This document shows positions 1-8,115 of a DNA stretch of 32,077 nucleotides, piece after piece. The stretch is taken from NCBI GenBank assembly GCA_022795735.1, contig JAAWHG010000030.1:1-32077 (forward strand), in the 5' to 3' direction. Source of the DNA: Oscillospiraceae bacterium (GTDB lineage Bacteria > Bacillota > Clostridia > Oscillospirales > Oscillospiraceae). Positions within the stretch are counted from its first letter, which is position 1; each line of letters begins with the position of its first letter. The notes beneath the pieces are model-generated. The model saw only the letters and a list, made by a program, of their open reading frames with translations, was not told where the DNA came from and made no database searches. The position numbers and the translations under genes are program-made.

Positions 1-135
1 GACGATGAACCGGCCCCCGCCGATTCCGCCGAAACCCCGGACGCAAAAAAGAAGCCGGACACCGTTTCCGGTGTTCGACTTCTTAATGGAATGGTGGAGG
101 CGAGGGGAGTTGAACCCCTGTCCGAAAGCAGTTAA
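1..135 (+). CDS. Possible 3' end of an unidentified gene entering from the left edge
   Basis: Frame 1 is open from the window edge to a TAA at 133-135. The first twenty codons give an acidic, Ala/Pro-rich stretch ending in a Lys run, with many G or C third positions, as in a disordered C-terminal tail. The last part of the frame runs across the tmRNA terminator and into the tmRNA 3' end on the opposite strand, where translation is almost certainly meaningless or only a run-on tail. No domain is visible and there is no way to name the protein. It may equally be a chance open frame. Confidence 0.25.
   Translation, partial: DDEPAPADSAETPDAKKKPDTVSGVRLLNGMVEARGVEPLSESS
45..84 (-). terminator. 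Intrinsic terminator of tmRNA
   Basis: Two 16-base arms (49-64 and 69-84) form a hairpin with a four-base loop. In the minus-strand transcript there is one G-U pair and one mismatch. The hairpin is followed by six U residues (45-50). It lies eight bases past the tmRNA CCA end. Confidence 0.8.
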
Positions 136-440
136 ACAGGAACCTCTCCGGGCGCAGCCGGTTCATTACATTCCCTCACCGCGACGGGAGCCGGCACCCT
201 GCGCGGTTTGGTAGCTTCATGATTCATGGTATGGGCAAAGCTTACCATACGCACGTTCACCACAAATCAACGCCCCAATCCCGGACCGTGGTCCTTCCGG
301 GTGGGACGGGCGCCTAATTAGGCAGCCAGGGCAACAGTATTGTTGTCAGTTAATTTAGAAAAATTGCCCGTTTTATAGAGGCCAGGCGCCTCTGCCCGCT
401 ATTCCTGCCTCGCCGCCCCCGTCGAAGCCGGTACGCCCCC
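92..440 (-). ncRNA. ssrA: Transfer-messenger RNA (tmRNA)
   Basis: tmRNA rescues stalled ribosomes: it is charged with alanine, enters with SmpB and supplies a short message that tags the nascent peptide for proteolysis. The 349-nt gene starts GGGGGCG (440 downward) and ends with the complementary CGCCTCC, a discriminator A and an encoded CCA (92-94). The pairs make a seven-base acceptor stem with one G-U pair. A T-arm containing GTTCAACTCC and the 5' segment CGGCTTCGACGG are both typical. The tag frame ends at the TAA at 318-320 and reads back to give ...KLTDNNTVALAA, with the usual ALAA end. The likely full tag is GNFSKLTDNNTVALAA (321-368), which would start on a Gly codon; the exact resume codon is inferred. 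smpB is not in the window. Confidence 0.96.
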
Positions 441-455
441 ATGTAGGGATTTAAT

Positions 456-484
456 ATTTTAACATATTTTTGCCGTAACGTCAA
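456..484 (-). promoter_or_regulatory. Sigma-A promoter of tmRNA
   Basis: Minus strand: -35 TTGACG (479-484), 17-bp spacer, -10 TAAAAT (456-461). The mature 5' end lies 16 bases past the -10, leaving room for a short leader removed by RNase P. Confidence 0.85.
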
Positions 485-493
485 GATTCCATA

Positions 494-540
494 CAATAAA
501 ATTTAGAAGGGCCGTCCGCGCCAATGCGGGCGGCCCTTCC
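494..540 (-). terminator. Terminator of the MacAB/SLH operon
   Basis: A GC-rich hairpin (arms about 506-519 and 527-540, one mismatch) follows the SLH gene stop. On the minus strand it runs into a TAAATTTTATT tail. Confidence 0.75.
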
Positions 541-566
541 GCGATGTTAGAAACCGATAGATGGTC

Positions 567-2411
567 CTAATCTGACTTGGCGGTTGCAACGATAATACGG
601 GCGGACATACCGGCAGGGTACCCCAAATTGTCCGCATAAACGTCGATTTCGTAGCCGTCACGGATGGAATCGAGGGTAGTCTCAAAATAACCGCCGTCGC
701 GGTGGATGTAGAACTGGGTGGACTCGACCACCGCGTAACGCTTGTCGCCGGCGTAAACGCTCTGTCCGTTGAGCTTCGGACTGGAAAGACGGGTGAGGTT
801 GGCGGCCTGGGACAGCTTGCCGTCCGAATCGTAAGTGAGCCTCGCCGCGCCGGTGGATAAATGCAGAATCGAGTCATTTGTGGCGTAATTGGATTCAACG
901 CCGTTAATTAGGAAGCGGTAGCTGCCCGAGATGACGTCCTGCTTGGACTCCGAAGCCGTCAACACCAGCCCGTAAGTAGAGGCGTCGCCGGTGGCGTCCC
1001 GGAGAATCAGATGGGAGAGTTCCCCCTTGGCGTTGACCTGGTAGTAGAGTACGTTGCCCAGGTCCAGGGTGGAGCCGCTAAGGCGGTCGGTATAAATCTG
1101 TTTGGCGTTGCCATAGCGGTTGCTGTCGATGATTTCAACGTTTTGCGCCAGCTTGAAATCGCCGAACCGCCCGGAGGAGAAGACGCCGGCATGACGGGTT
1201 GTGGGCAGATAGCTCAACGGATTGGCGGCGCTGTAATCCACCAGCACGGCGGTCCCCGGCGTAAAGCCCAGGGAACCGGCTTCAAAGACTCGCTCCACGC
1301 CGTCGGTACAAAAGACCGTGAGAATCCGTTTGACTGAGCTGGTGCCGCCGGCGTTTTGCACGGTTTCGTCTTTTTGGGATTTGACCACGCCGTAAAACAC
1401 CCCGCTGGTCTCCTCTGCGCCGCGCACATCGGCAACCCCGCCGTTCATGCCCAACAGGAGGGTAACCGTATCGCCAATCCGGTATTTCCCTTGGTCGGAC
1501 AGGGCGTAGGCTGCGGCAGAGGTTTCAACGGTGTAGGTCTGCCCGGCGACGGTAACAGAGGTAGGAGCCGCCGTAGAGGGGCTGGCCGCGCTGTAGCTTC
1601 CGGTGACGCGGTCGGAGAAGAGCCAGACCGTTTTCAGGCCAGAGTTGTAGTAGCAGACGTCGTAACGTTCGGCCTCAGACAGGGAGGCGGCCGCGCCGTT
1701 GCGGTAAACCTGAGTGGGAGAGAAGGAGATCAGGTCCTGTATGGAGCCTGTCAGGGTAAAGGGCCCCTTGGTGTCGGCGGAAACCAGGGAGGTATAGTCC
1801 AGATGGCCCGTGGCGTCCAAATCATAGCCCAGGGTTTGGGCGTAGACGGTGCCCTCCTTGGTTTTGGCGGACATTAGATTGGCGAAGAGATGGGCGCAGT
1901 CGCTTCGGGTCATATATTGACCCCGGCCGGCGGAGAAGCCGTCGTGGAGGTCCAGCGACTCAAACTTGGAAATCTGCGCCATGGGATAGGCCCCCGTCAG
2001 ATCGGCGGCGGTGTAACCCAGCAGGCGCAGCGCCACCGTGGCGGCCTCCTCAAAGGTGATGGGGTTGTTCGGACGGAAGGTGCCGTCTAAGTAACCGTTG
2101 AACCAACCCTGTTCCACGGTGATCTTGATGTAGCCCGAGGCCCAGTGCCCGCTTTTGATATCCTTGAACAGGGAGTACCCGGCGGACGCGGAGCTGTTTT
2201 TAAAGGAGGAGGCGCTGACCAGCATTTTCGCGAACTCGGCGCGGGTCACGTTGCGGCTCAGGTTGAGGTTGCCGTTTTGGTCGCCGGTCATAATGCCAAG
2301 GGCCTGTACCAGTGAGACGGCGTCCGTCGAATCCGCCGCCCGGGCGGGGAGGATGGGAAGGGAAGCCAGCACCGTAAGCGCCAGCAAAAGAGAAACAAGC
2401 TTTCGTTTCAT
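567..2411 (-). CDS. S-layer homology (SLH) domain exported protein
   Basis: A 614-residue exported protein. It has a Sec signal peptide (KRK followed by a hydrophobic run, likely cut after ARA at residue 25). Three SLH modules follow, at about 28-69, 80-135 and 141-184; the second is the clearest, with DIKSGHWASGYI, GYLDGTFRPNNPIT and EEAATVALRLLGY. SLH modules bind pyruvylated secondary cell-wall polymers, so the protein should sit on the outer face of the wall. Residues 190-614 are Ser/Thr/Gly-rich and beta-like and match no family I can name. The gene starts 13 bp after the permease stop with an AAAGGAG site, so it is the last gene of the MacAB-like operon. Whether it is cargo, a wall anchor or a partner of that transporter cannot be told from sequence. 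Confidence 0.9.
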   Translation of the reverse strand: MKRKLVSLLLALTVLASLPILPARAADSTDAVSLVQALGIMTGDQNGNLNLSRNVTRAEFAKMLVSASSFKNSSASAGYSLFKDIKSGHWASGYIKITVEQGWFNGYLDGTFRPNNPITFEEAATVALRLLGYTAADLTGAYPMAQISKFESLDLHDGFSAGRGQYMTRSDCAHLFANLMSAKTKEGTVYAQTLGYDLDATGHLDYTSLVSADTKGPFTLTGSIQDLISFSPTQVYRNGAAASLSEAERYDVCYYNSGLKTVWLFSDRVTGSYSAASPSTAAPTSVTVAGQTYTVETSAAAYALSDQGKYRIGDTVTLLLGMNGGVADVRGAEETSGVFYGVVKSQKDETVQNAGGTSSVKRILTVFCTDGVERVFEAGSLGFTPGTAVLVDYSAANPLSYLPTTRHAGVFSSGRFGDFKLAQNVEIIDSNRYGNAKQIYTDRLSGSTLDLGNVLYYQVNAKGELSHLILRDATGDASTYGLVLTASESKQDVISGSYRFLINGVESNYATNDSILHLSTGAARLTYDSDGKLSQAANLTRLSSPKLNGQSVYAGDKRYAVVESTQFYIHRDGGYFETTLDSIRDGYEIDVYADNLGYPAGMSARIIVATAKSD

Positions 2412-2424
2412 AATCCGATCTCCT

Positions 2425-3615
2425 TTATTCGTAACGCAGAGCGTCGATGGGATTCAATTGCGCGGCCTTCCTGGCCGGGAGATAGCCGAATAGAACGCCG
2501 ATTCCAATGGAGATGCCGGCGGCGAGCAAAATGGAGCCAACAGCGGGGGCGACGGTAAAATCCTCCTGCATAACGGTGGTGACGATAAAGGTTGCCACCG
2601 ACGAGAGCAGCTCGCCTAGCAAAATGCCAAGCAGACCGCCGACGGCGCTGGTTGTCGCGGCCTCTACGACAAATTGGCTCATGATATAGCGTTCCTTGGC
2701 CCCAAGGGCTTTTCGGATGCCGATCTCGCGGGTCCGTTCCGAAACCGAAACCAGCATGATGTTCATAATACCGATGCCGCCCACCAGCAGGGAGATACCG
2801 GCAATCAACGCCAGAATGGCAATCTGAACCCCCAGCATTTCGTTCATCGCGTCCAGCATTTCAGCCATGGACATCACCATATAGGCGTCCTCGTCATGGA
2901 AGACCTGATAGAGGGCGTCCTCCAGAGCCTCCTTGCTGGCGGTGGCGTTGTCCACGTCGGGGATGGTGATGGTATAGCTGCTGAAACGGCCCATACCGCT
3001 GAGCCGTGCGGCGGTGGAGCTGGGGACATAGATGACGTCGTCGCCGCTGCCCTCGGTGCTGTCCGACTGTTCGGCCAGAACGCCTACCACCGTAAAGGGA
3101 TTGCCCCCAATTCGGATGGTCTGTCCGATCGCCATGCCGCCGAAGTACTCCTGGGCGAGATAGCTTCCCACAACGCATACCTTGCCCCGCCGGAGGACCT
3201 CCACATAGGAGAACCAGCGGCCCTGATCGAGGCTCCAGCCTCTGATTTTGGAATAGGACTCATTGACGCCGTTGACACCGGTGCGGGTCGAGAACTCGGA
3301 GCCGATTTTGACCGGGCTGTTCATGGTCACGGAGGGGGAGACCAGAGAAAAGTGCGCCGGGTCGTCCTGGACGATTTGATACATATCTTTCTCGTCAAGA
3401 CTGCGGCTGCCGCGCCCGATGATTTCGACAGACAAAAGGTTGGTACCCATTTCCTCAAACTGGCTGGTGATATAAATGCTCATGCCATTTCCGAGGCCGA
3501 CGATGACAATGACCGCTGCAACACCGATAATGATGCCGAGCATGGTCAGGAAGGACCGCATCTTACTGGCGCGGATGTTCGCGAAAGCCATTTTAAAGGC
3601 TTCGAGCAGCATCAT
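2425..3615 (-). CDS. MacB/FtsX-type ABC transporter permease
   Basis: A 396-residue membrane subunit of a MacB-like (type VII) ABC transporter, a family that exports peptides, drugs or lipoproteins by mechanotransmission. The N-terminus carries the usual amphipathic segment and first helix (RASKMRSFLTMLGIIIGVAA, residues 16-35). A MacB_PCD-like extracytoplasmic domain of about 220 residues follows. The C-terminal FtsX domain has three helices and the hallmark VSERTREIGIRKALGAK cytoplasmic motif. The length is normal for Gram-positive half-permeases. The start overlaps the ATPase stop as ATGA, which indicates translational coupling. The second Met could also be used. Confidence 0.93.
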   Translation of the reverse strand: MMLLEAFKMAFANIRASKMRSFLTMLGIIIGVAAVIVIVGLGNGMSIYITSQFEEMGTNLLSVEIIGRGSRSLDEKDMYQIVQDDPAHFSLVSPSVTMNSPVKIGSEFSTRTGVNGVNESYSKIRGWSLDQGRWFSYVEVLRRGKVCVVGSYLAQEYFGGMAIGQTIRIGGNPFTVVGVLAEQSDSTEGSGDDVIYVPSSTAARLSGMGRFSSYTITIPDVDNATASKEALEDALYQVFHDEDAYMVMSMAEMLDAMNEMLGVQIAILALIAGISLLVGGIGIMNIMLVSVSERTREIGIRKALGAKERYIMSQFVVEAATTSAVGGLLGILLGELLSSVATFIVTTVMQEDFTVAPAVGSILLAAGISIGIGVLFGYLPARKAAQLNPIDALRYE

Positions 3616-4364
3616 GTGCCATCGCCTCCCTCCACTTGCCCCGCCGCCATGCCGCCCCGTACAAAGGCGTTGGGGTCGGTGGCGGGACCGTCGTAGACGA
3701 CGCAGCCGTCCTCCAGGCGGACAATGCGTTTGGCGGTGGCGGCAATGGAATTGTCATGGGTAATGAGGACGACGGTGTTCCCCTGGGCGTTGAGGTCTTG
3801 TAGGATTTTTAACACCTCGCGTCCCGTTTTGGAGTCGAGCGCGCCGGTGGGTTCGTCGGCCAGGATGACCGAGGGCTGTCCCACCAGGGCGCGGGCAATG
3901 GAAACGCGCTGCTGCTGTCCGCCCGAGAGCTGGTTGGGCCGGTGCTTTGCCTTGGCCCGGAGCCCGACGCTGTCCAGCGCGGCCAGCGCCCGCTCCTTGC
4001 GCTCGCGCAGGGGAACGCCGGCGTAGAGCAGGGGGACCATCACGTTTTCCAGCAGATTGAGCTTGGGCAGCAGATTGTATTGCTGAAAGATGAAGCCAAG
4101 CATACGGTTTCGGATGTCGGCGAGCTGGTTGCGGCCAAGCTGGCCCACATCCCTGCCGTCCAACAGGTAACTGCCCTCCGAGGGGACGTCCAGGCAGCCG
4201 ATGATGTTCATACAGGTGGACTTACCCGAACCGGACTGGCCAACAATGGCGACAAACTCGCCCCGGTGGATTTGCATGGAGATATGATTGGCGGCGACCA
4301 CGATTTCGTCTCCCATGGGATAGAGCTTGGAAACCTCGCGAAATTCGATCAGCGGCATATCCAT
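3612..4364 (-). CDS. MacB-type ABC transporter ATP-binding protein
   Basis: A 250-residue cytoplasmic ATPase that powers the adjacent FtsX-type permease. It has Walker A GQSGSGKST (about residue 40), signature LSGGQQQR, Walker B VILADEPTGALDS and the switch His in LITHD, typical of the LolD/MacB group. The ATG at 4364 is preferred over an upstream TTG (4367): GGAGG lies nine bases before the ATG. The ATG overlaps the adaptor's TGA by one base (TGATG), so translation is probably coupled. Gene order adaptor-ATPase-permease is standard for this transporter class. Confidence 0.94.
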   Translation of the reverse strand: MDMPLIEFREVSKLYPMGDEIVVAANHISMQIHRGEFVAIVGQSGSGKSTCMNIIGCLDVPSEGSYLLDGRDVGQLGRNQLADIRNRMLGFIFQQYNLLPKLNLLENVMVPLLYAGVPLRERKERALAALDSVGLRAKAKHRPNQLSGGQQQRVSIARALVGQPSVILADEPTGALDSKTGREVLKILQDLNAQGNTVVLITHDNSIAATAKRIVRLEDGCVVYDGPATDPNAFVRGGMAAGQVEGGDGT

Positions 4365-6043
4365 CAATAACCGCCTCCCGGACCTCCGCCGCCGTCAGGG
4401 GGCGGTCCTCCCTCCGGTCCGCCTCCGGACATGGCGAACGAAGCGAACATGCCGCCCATGGAGGAGGTCTGCTGATAGGCGACCTGGTCGCCCTCGGACA
4501 GGCCGGAGACAATTTCAACGTAGCTGTCGTCGCTCAGCCCCAGTTCGACCTGCTGATAGGCGTAGCCCGCGGGAAGACCCCCATTGCTGTCTTCTTCGCT
4601 TTCCCCGCCGGGCGGGACATCGGAGGTTTTGACAAGGACCTGTCCGGCGCGGTCCACAGCCTCCACCGGAACGGAGAGGACATCCTTTGCCTCGGCGATA
4701 ACCACCGAGGCGTCCACGTTCATGCCGGGCAGAAGATCGCCCATCTCGTCGATACGGACGGTGACCGGGTAGGTAGTCGCGCCGTTGGCGGTGGTTCCGT
4801 TGATGCTGACCTTGGTGATTTGACCCTCGAAGGCCTGGCCCTCCACGGCGTCGGCGGTGATCTGGACCTTTTGCCCCACCGCGACCTGTTTGATGTCCAG
4901 CTCGTCTACATACATGGTGAAGCTGAGATAGCTGAGATCGAAGATGGTGCAGAGCTGTTTGCCGCCCTCGGAGATTTTGTCGCCCTGCTTGTAGGACTTG
5001 TCGATGACGGTTCCCTCAATGGGGGACTGGATGATGTAGTTGTCCAACGAATTGCGCTGGTTTTCCAGGGAAATCTGTGCGTCGCGGATTTGATCGCCTG
5101 CGCTGGCCAACTGGTCGTTGAGGCTGTCACTGCGCAGGGAGACCAGCAATTGGCCCTTGGACACCACCGCGCCCTCGGCGGCGGACAGGGCGGAGACGGT
5201 GCCGGAGACCGAGGCGGCGACGTTCTTTTCCGCTTTGTATGTAAAGGCGGCGCTCTCGGCGCAGGCAGACCCGCCCACGACGGCGGTGGCCATGGTGTCG
5301 GAGGTGACCGCGCCGGGATTTTGCACCTCAATGGTGACGATGCGTACAATCCGGTTGCCGGACAGCACCGAGTCGGAGGCGGAGACGGCGGTTACCGTGC
5401 CGTTCAGCGTCTCAAAGCTGCCGTCAGCCGTCACCTGGGCGGACTGCCCGACGTAGAAGGCGGCGGCCTCGTCGGCGGGGAAGGGGAGCTTGATGGTCAT
5501 GCTGGCGCTGTCGCGGATGACGGCGACGGTCTGACCGGCGGTCACATCGTCGCCCACCTCGACGGAGAGCTCGACGAGCTGACCGCCCGCCGGAGCGGTG
5601 ATGTTCAAATCGCCAAGGCTGCGCTGGACCTGGGAATAGCTGCGTTGGGCCTGGGAGAGAGAATTTTCGGCGCGCTCCACGCCGGTGGCGGCGTCGGAAT
5701 CGTCGATGGTGTAGAGCACGTCGTCCTTCGCGACGATGTCGCCCTCCTCGAAGTCGGCGCCGAGAATCTCGCCGCTGACCAGAGAGGTCACTGTGTAGGA
5801 GTCAGCCGGTTCGAGGGTACCGGAATAGCTGAGCTGACTGACGATGTCCCGCCGCTCGACCGGGGCCTCCATGTAGGCGCTGTTCATCACGGCGTTTCTA
5901 TGCCCGCGCCCGCCAAACCATTGGACGCCGAGCCACGCGAGGGCCAGAACAACGGCGAGAATCACCAATCGTTTTGGCCACTTACGTTTTTTCTTGGGCG
6001 CCGCCGTCTGCTGTACCGCCGCGCCTGCGTTGCTGTCTGCCAT
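4364..6043 (-). CDS. MacA/HlyD-like membrane-fusion adaptor with duplicated barrel
   Basis: The adaptor of the tripartite-like exporter. Its 559 residues exceed the roughly 370-430 usual for MacA. A Lys-rich cytoplasmic start leads to one membrane helix (about 26-44), followed by the extracytoplasmic part. Two lipoyl/HlyD-type barrel segments can be seen: one around 65-185 (VSGEILGADFEEGDIV... ITAPAGGQLVELSVEVGDDV) and a second around 280-375 (VSGTVSALSAAEGAVVSKG... IQSPIEGTVIDKSYKQGD). Each is followed by beta-barrel-like sequence, and each flanks a short coiled-coil hairpin. The C-terminus is a Gly/Pro-rich tail. It is the first gene of the operon and carries its own GGAAG site before the ATG. 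No convincing sigma-A promoter was found in 6044-6160. Confidence 0.9.
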   Translation of the reverse strand: MADSNAGAAVQQTAAPKKKRKWPKRLVILAVVLALAWLGVQWFGGRGHRNAVMNSAYMEAPVERRDIVSQLSYSGTLEPADSYTVTSLVSGEILGADFEEGDIVAKDDVLYTIDDSDAATGVERAENSLSQAQRSYSQVQRSLGDLNITAPAGGQLVELSVEVGDDVTAGQTVAVIRDSASMTIKLPFPADEAAAFYVGQSAQVTADGSFETLNGTVTAVSASDSVLSGNRIVRIVTIEVQNPGAVTSDTMATAVVGGSACAESAAFTYKAEKNVAASVSGTVSALSAAEGAVVSKGQLLVSLRSDSLNDQLASAGDQIRDAQISLENQRNSLDNYIIQSPIEGTVIDKSYKQGDKISEGGKQLCTIFDLSYLSFTMYVDELDIKQVAVGQKVQITADAVEGQAFEGQITKVSINGTTANGATTYPVTVRIDEMGDLLPGMNVDASVVIAEAKDVLSVPVEAVDRAGQVLVKTSDVPPGGESEEDSNGGLPAGYAYQQVELGLSDDSYVEIVSGLSEGDQVAYQQTSSMGGMFASFAMSGGGPEGGPPPDGGGGPGGGY

Positions 6044-6162
6044 TAGATCACTTCCATTTTTTTAAAGTCCTGTCTAAGCATAGCACAGCGGGGCGGGGGA
6101 GTGTATAAATAAACTGTGAATAGAGGGCCCTGCTTTTTGAACTTTCTGTAAATAGCAGAGAG

Positions 6163-6195
6163 GCCGCAGAGGAAGGCAAACACTTCCTCCGCGGC
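6163..6195 (-). terminator. Hairpin after the ABC importer operon
   Basis: Arms of 13 bases (6163-6175, 6183-6195) with one mismatch lie just past the ATPase stop. The following minus-strand sequence is only weakly U-rich (CCTCTCTGCTATTT), so termination strength is uncertain. Confidence 0.5.
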
Positions 6196-6207
6196 GCTGG
6201 TGCTGGG

Positions 6208-7002
6208 TCAGTTTAACAACATCCGGTCGCTCTCCAGGCCTCCGCCCGAGAGATCGGCGAATTTTTGCAGCAGGTCGGCCTTGGTCAGGTTGGCCTTCTC
6301 CTCTCCGGCCACGTCAAAGATGATCTTTCCCTCGTTCATCATAATGAGACGGTTGCCGTGGGCAATCGCGTCCTTCATGTTGTGGGTTATCATCAAGGTA
6401 GTCAGGCTGTGCTCGCTGACGATCTTATCGGTCAGGGAGAGCACCTTCGCCGCTGTCGCGGGGTCCAGGGCGGCGGTGTGCTCGTCGAGCAGCAGCAGCT
6501 TGGGACGGCGCAGGGTGGCCATCAGCAGTGTCAGGGCCTGGCGCTGGCCGCCCGAGAGAAGGCCGACCTTGGTGGTCAGGCGGTCTTCCAGTCCCAACTC
6601 GAGGGTGCGGAGCTGTTCGCGGTATTGCTCCTTCTCCTGGCGGGTGATGCCCCGGCGGAGTCCGCGGAACTGGCCGCGGCGGGCGGCCAGGGCGAGGTTT
6701 TCCACAATTTGCATGGTGGCGGCGGTTCCCATCATGGGGTCCTGAAAGACGCGCCCAATTCCGGAGGCGCGGCGGTGCTCGGGCAGGGAGGTCATGTCCA
6801 TGCCGTCGAGGCGGATGGAACCCTGGTCGGCCAGAAAGACGCCGGCCACCGCGTTGAGCAGGGTGGATTTGCCAGCGCCGTTGCTGCCGATGACGGTCAC
6901 GAAGTCGCCGTCGTTGAGGGTCAGGTTGACCCCCTGGAGGGCGGCCTTTTCGTTGACGGTGCCGGGATTAAAGGTTTTCCAGAGGTTTTGAATCTCAAGC
7001 AT
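6208..7002 (-). CDS. ABC importer ATP-binding protein (COG1101 type)
   Basis: A 264-residue ATPase of the importer encoded with the two genes upstream. Walker A is GSNGAGKST (residues 39-47). It also has signature LSGGQRQALTLL, Walker B LLLLDEHTAALDP and switch TLMITHNMKDA. The DEHTAALDP variant is characteristic of the COG1101 group that travels with COG2984 binding proteins and COG4120 permeases. The start was placed at the ATG at 7002, not an in-frame upstream codon at 7041, because AAAGGAGG lies just before it and family members begin MLEI. It overlaps the permease stop by eight bases. The substrate is not evident; the streptococcal TrpXYZ relatives are linked to tryptophan. Confidence 0.92.
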   Translation of the reverse strand: MLEIQNLWKTFNPGTVNEKAALQGVNLTLNDGDFVTVIGSNGAGKSTLLNAVAGVFLADQGSIRLDGMDMTSLPEHRRASGIGRVFQDPMMGTAATMQIVENLALAARRGQFRGLRRGITRQEKEQYREQLRTLELGLEDRLTTKVGLLSGGQRQALTLLMATLRRPKLLLLDEHTAALDPATAAKVLSLTDKIVSEHSLTTLMITHNMKDAIAHGNRLIMMNEGKIIFDVAGEEKANLTKADLLQKFADLSGGGLESDRMLLN

Positions 7003-7954
7003 GGGGGGCCGCCTCCTTTCCGTGCTGGGGATGCTTGACAAAGTATTTTCCCTTCCAGTAGGGGACCGAGAGGAAGAGCGCCACGATGACCGCCGAAATG
7101 AGCTTCAGGTAGTTGGTGTTGATGTTGCTCAGACTGACGACGGCCTGGATGACGACATAATAGATGATGGAACCGATGGAGACGGCCAGGAGCCGGAGTC
7201 CGAAGTTCCGGAACAGGCGGCCAAGGAGCACATCGCCGATGATGACGGCGGCGAGGCCGATGACGATTGCACCCTTGCCCATACTGGAGTCGGCGAAGCT
7301 CTGATACTGGCTGAGGAGGGCGCCCGAGAGGGCGACCAGCCCGTTGGAAATCATGAGGCCCAGGACGCGGCCCACGTTAGTGTTGATGCCCTGGGCACGG
7401 GCCATTTTATCGTTCGCGCCGGTGGCGCGGAGGGAGGCGCCGAGCTCGGTGCCGAAGAACCAGTAGAGAACGGCGATAATGCCCAGCGTGAAGAGACCGA
7501 CCACGAAAATCGGATGCCGGTAGAAGGGACGGGTCCCCTTGGCGACGTCCTGAACAAAACGGAGAGAAACGAGAAGCCGGTCCAGGTTGGCCTTGTCGAT
7601 CACGTTGATGGCAACGTTGGCTTTCATGCCCATGATGGCGAGATTGACCGACCAGAGGGCCAGCTGGGTCAGAATGCCGGAGAGAATGGCCGGGATGCCG
7701 CAGGCGGTGTGCAGGATGCCGGTGACCAGTCCGGCCAGCATGCCCACCAGAAGGGACGCCAGCAGAGCCAGCCAGATATTGGCGCCCATCGCGTAGAGGA
7801 CAACAAAGGTCGCGCCGCCGGTGCAAAAGGAACCATCGACGGTCAGATCGGCGATATCCAAAATTTTGTAGGTAATATAGACCCCAATAGCCATAATCCC
7901 CCAGATCAGTCCCTGAGAGACCGCGCCGGGCAGGGCGCCGATGAAGTCGAGCAT
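6995..7954 (-). CDS. ABC importer permease (COG4120 type)
   Basis: A 319-residue polytopic inner-membrane subunit with about eight to nine hydrophobic segments. It resembles the branched-chain-type permeases: AIGVYITYKILDIADLTVDGSF near the N-terminus, and a cytoplasmic coupling segment GASLRATGANDKMARAQGIN. It should form a homodimeric channel with the COG1101-type ATPase downstream and take substrate from the COG2984-type lipoprotein upstream. An AGGAGG site precedes the ATG. A strong -10 element and a terminator lie in the 161-bp gap before this gene, so its expression can be set apart from that of the binding protein. Confidence 0.92.
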   Translation of the reverse strand: MLDFIGALPGAVSQGLIWGIMAIGVYITYKILDIADLTVDGSFCTGGATFVVLYAMGANIWLALLASLLVGMLAGLVTGILHTACGIPAILSGILTQLALWSVNLAIMGMKANVAINVIDKANLDRLLVSLRFVQDVAKGTRPFYRHPIFVVGLFTLGIIAVLYWFFGTELGASLRATGANDKMARAQGINTNVGRVLGLMISNGLVALSGALLSQYQSFADSSMGKGAIVIGLAAVIIGDVLLGRLFRNFGLRLLAVSIGSIIYYVVIQAVVSLSNINTNYLKLISAVIVALFLSVPYWKGKYFVKHPQHGKEAAPHA

Positions 7955-8007
7955 GCTGCATTCCTCCTGAATTGTTTTCTTTATCTATGCACATCAATAA
8001 CCATGCT

Positions 8008-8036
8008 ATTATACGACAGAATCCCACAAAAGGGAA
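8008..8036 (-). promoter_or_regulatory. Probable internal promoter for permease and ATPase
   Basis: Minus strand: perfect -10 TATAAT (8008-8013), with only a poor -35 (TTCCCT, 8031-8036) at 17 bp. It lies between the intergenic terminator and the permease start, where a second promoter would be expected. Confidence 0.45.
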
Positions 8037-8061
8037 GCCCCAAAGTGCCGGAATTTCTGGC

Positions 8062-8102
8062 AAAAAAGGGCGCGCCGCAAAGCCGGGGGCATTGCGGCGC
8101 GC
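8062..8102 (-). terminator. Terminator between binding protein and permease
   Basis: Perfect 11-bp arms (8070-8080, 8092-8102) of GC-rich sequence are followed on the minus strand by CCTTTTTT. It sits 13 bp after the binding-protein stop. Partial read-through here would give an excess of binding protein over the membrane complex. Confidence 0.85.
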
Positions 8103-8115
8103 TGGGGATGGGATT

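Noticed and set aside
2674-3696. Long open frame on the plus strand opposite the MacB permease
   Set aside because: It is antisense to a gene with clear family motifs; it has no recognisable domain and a His/Asp/Gly-rich composition typical of GC-rich shadow frames.
4820-6046. 408-codon plus-strand frame opposite the adaptor gene
   Set aside because: Shadow of a well-supported coding strand; low-complexity Gly/Leu/Asp/Val composition and no ribosome-binding site.
6044-6160. Sigma-A promoter for the MacA-like operon
   Set aside because: A TATGCT is present but no acceptable -35 lies 16-18 bp upstream, so it was not called.
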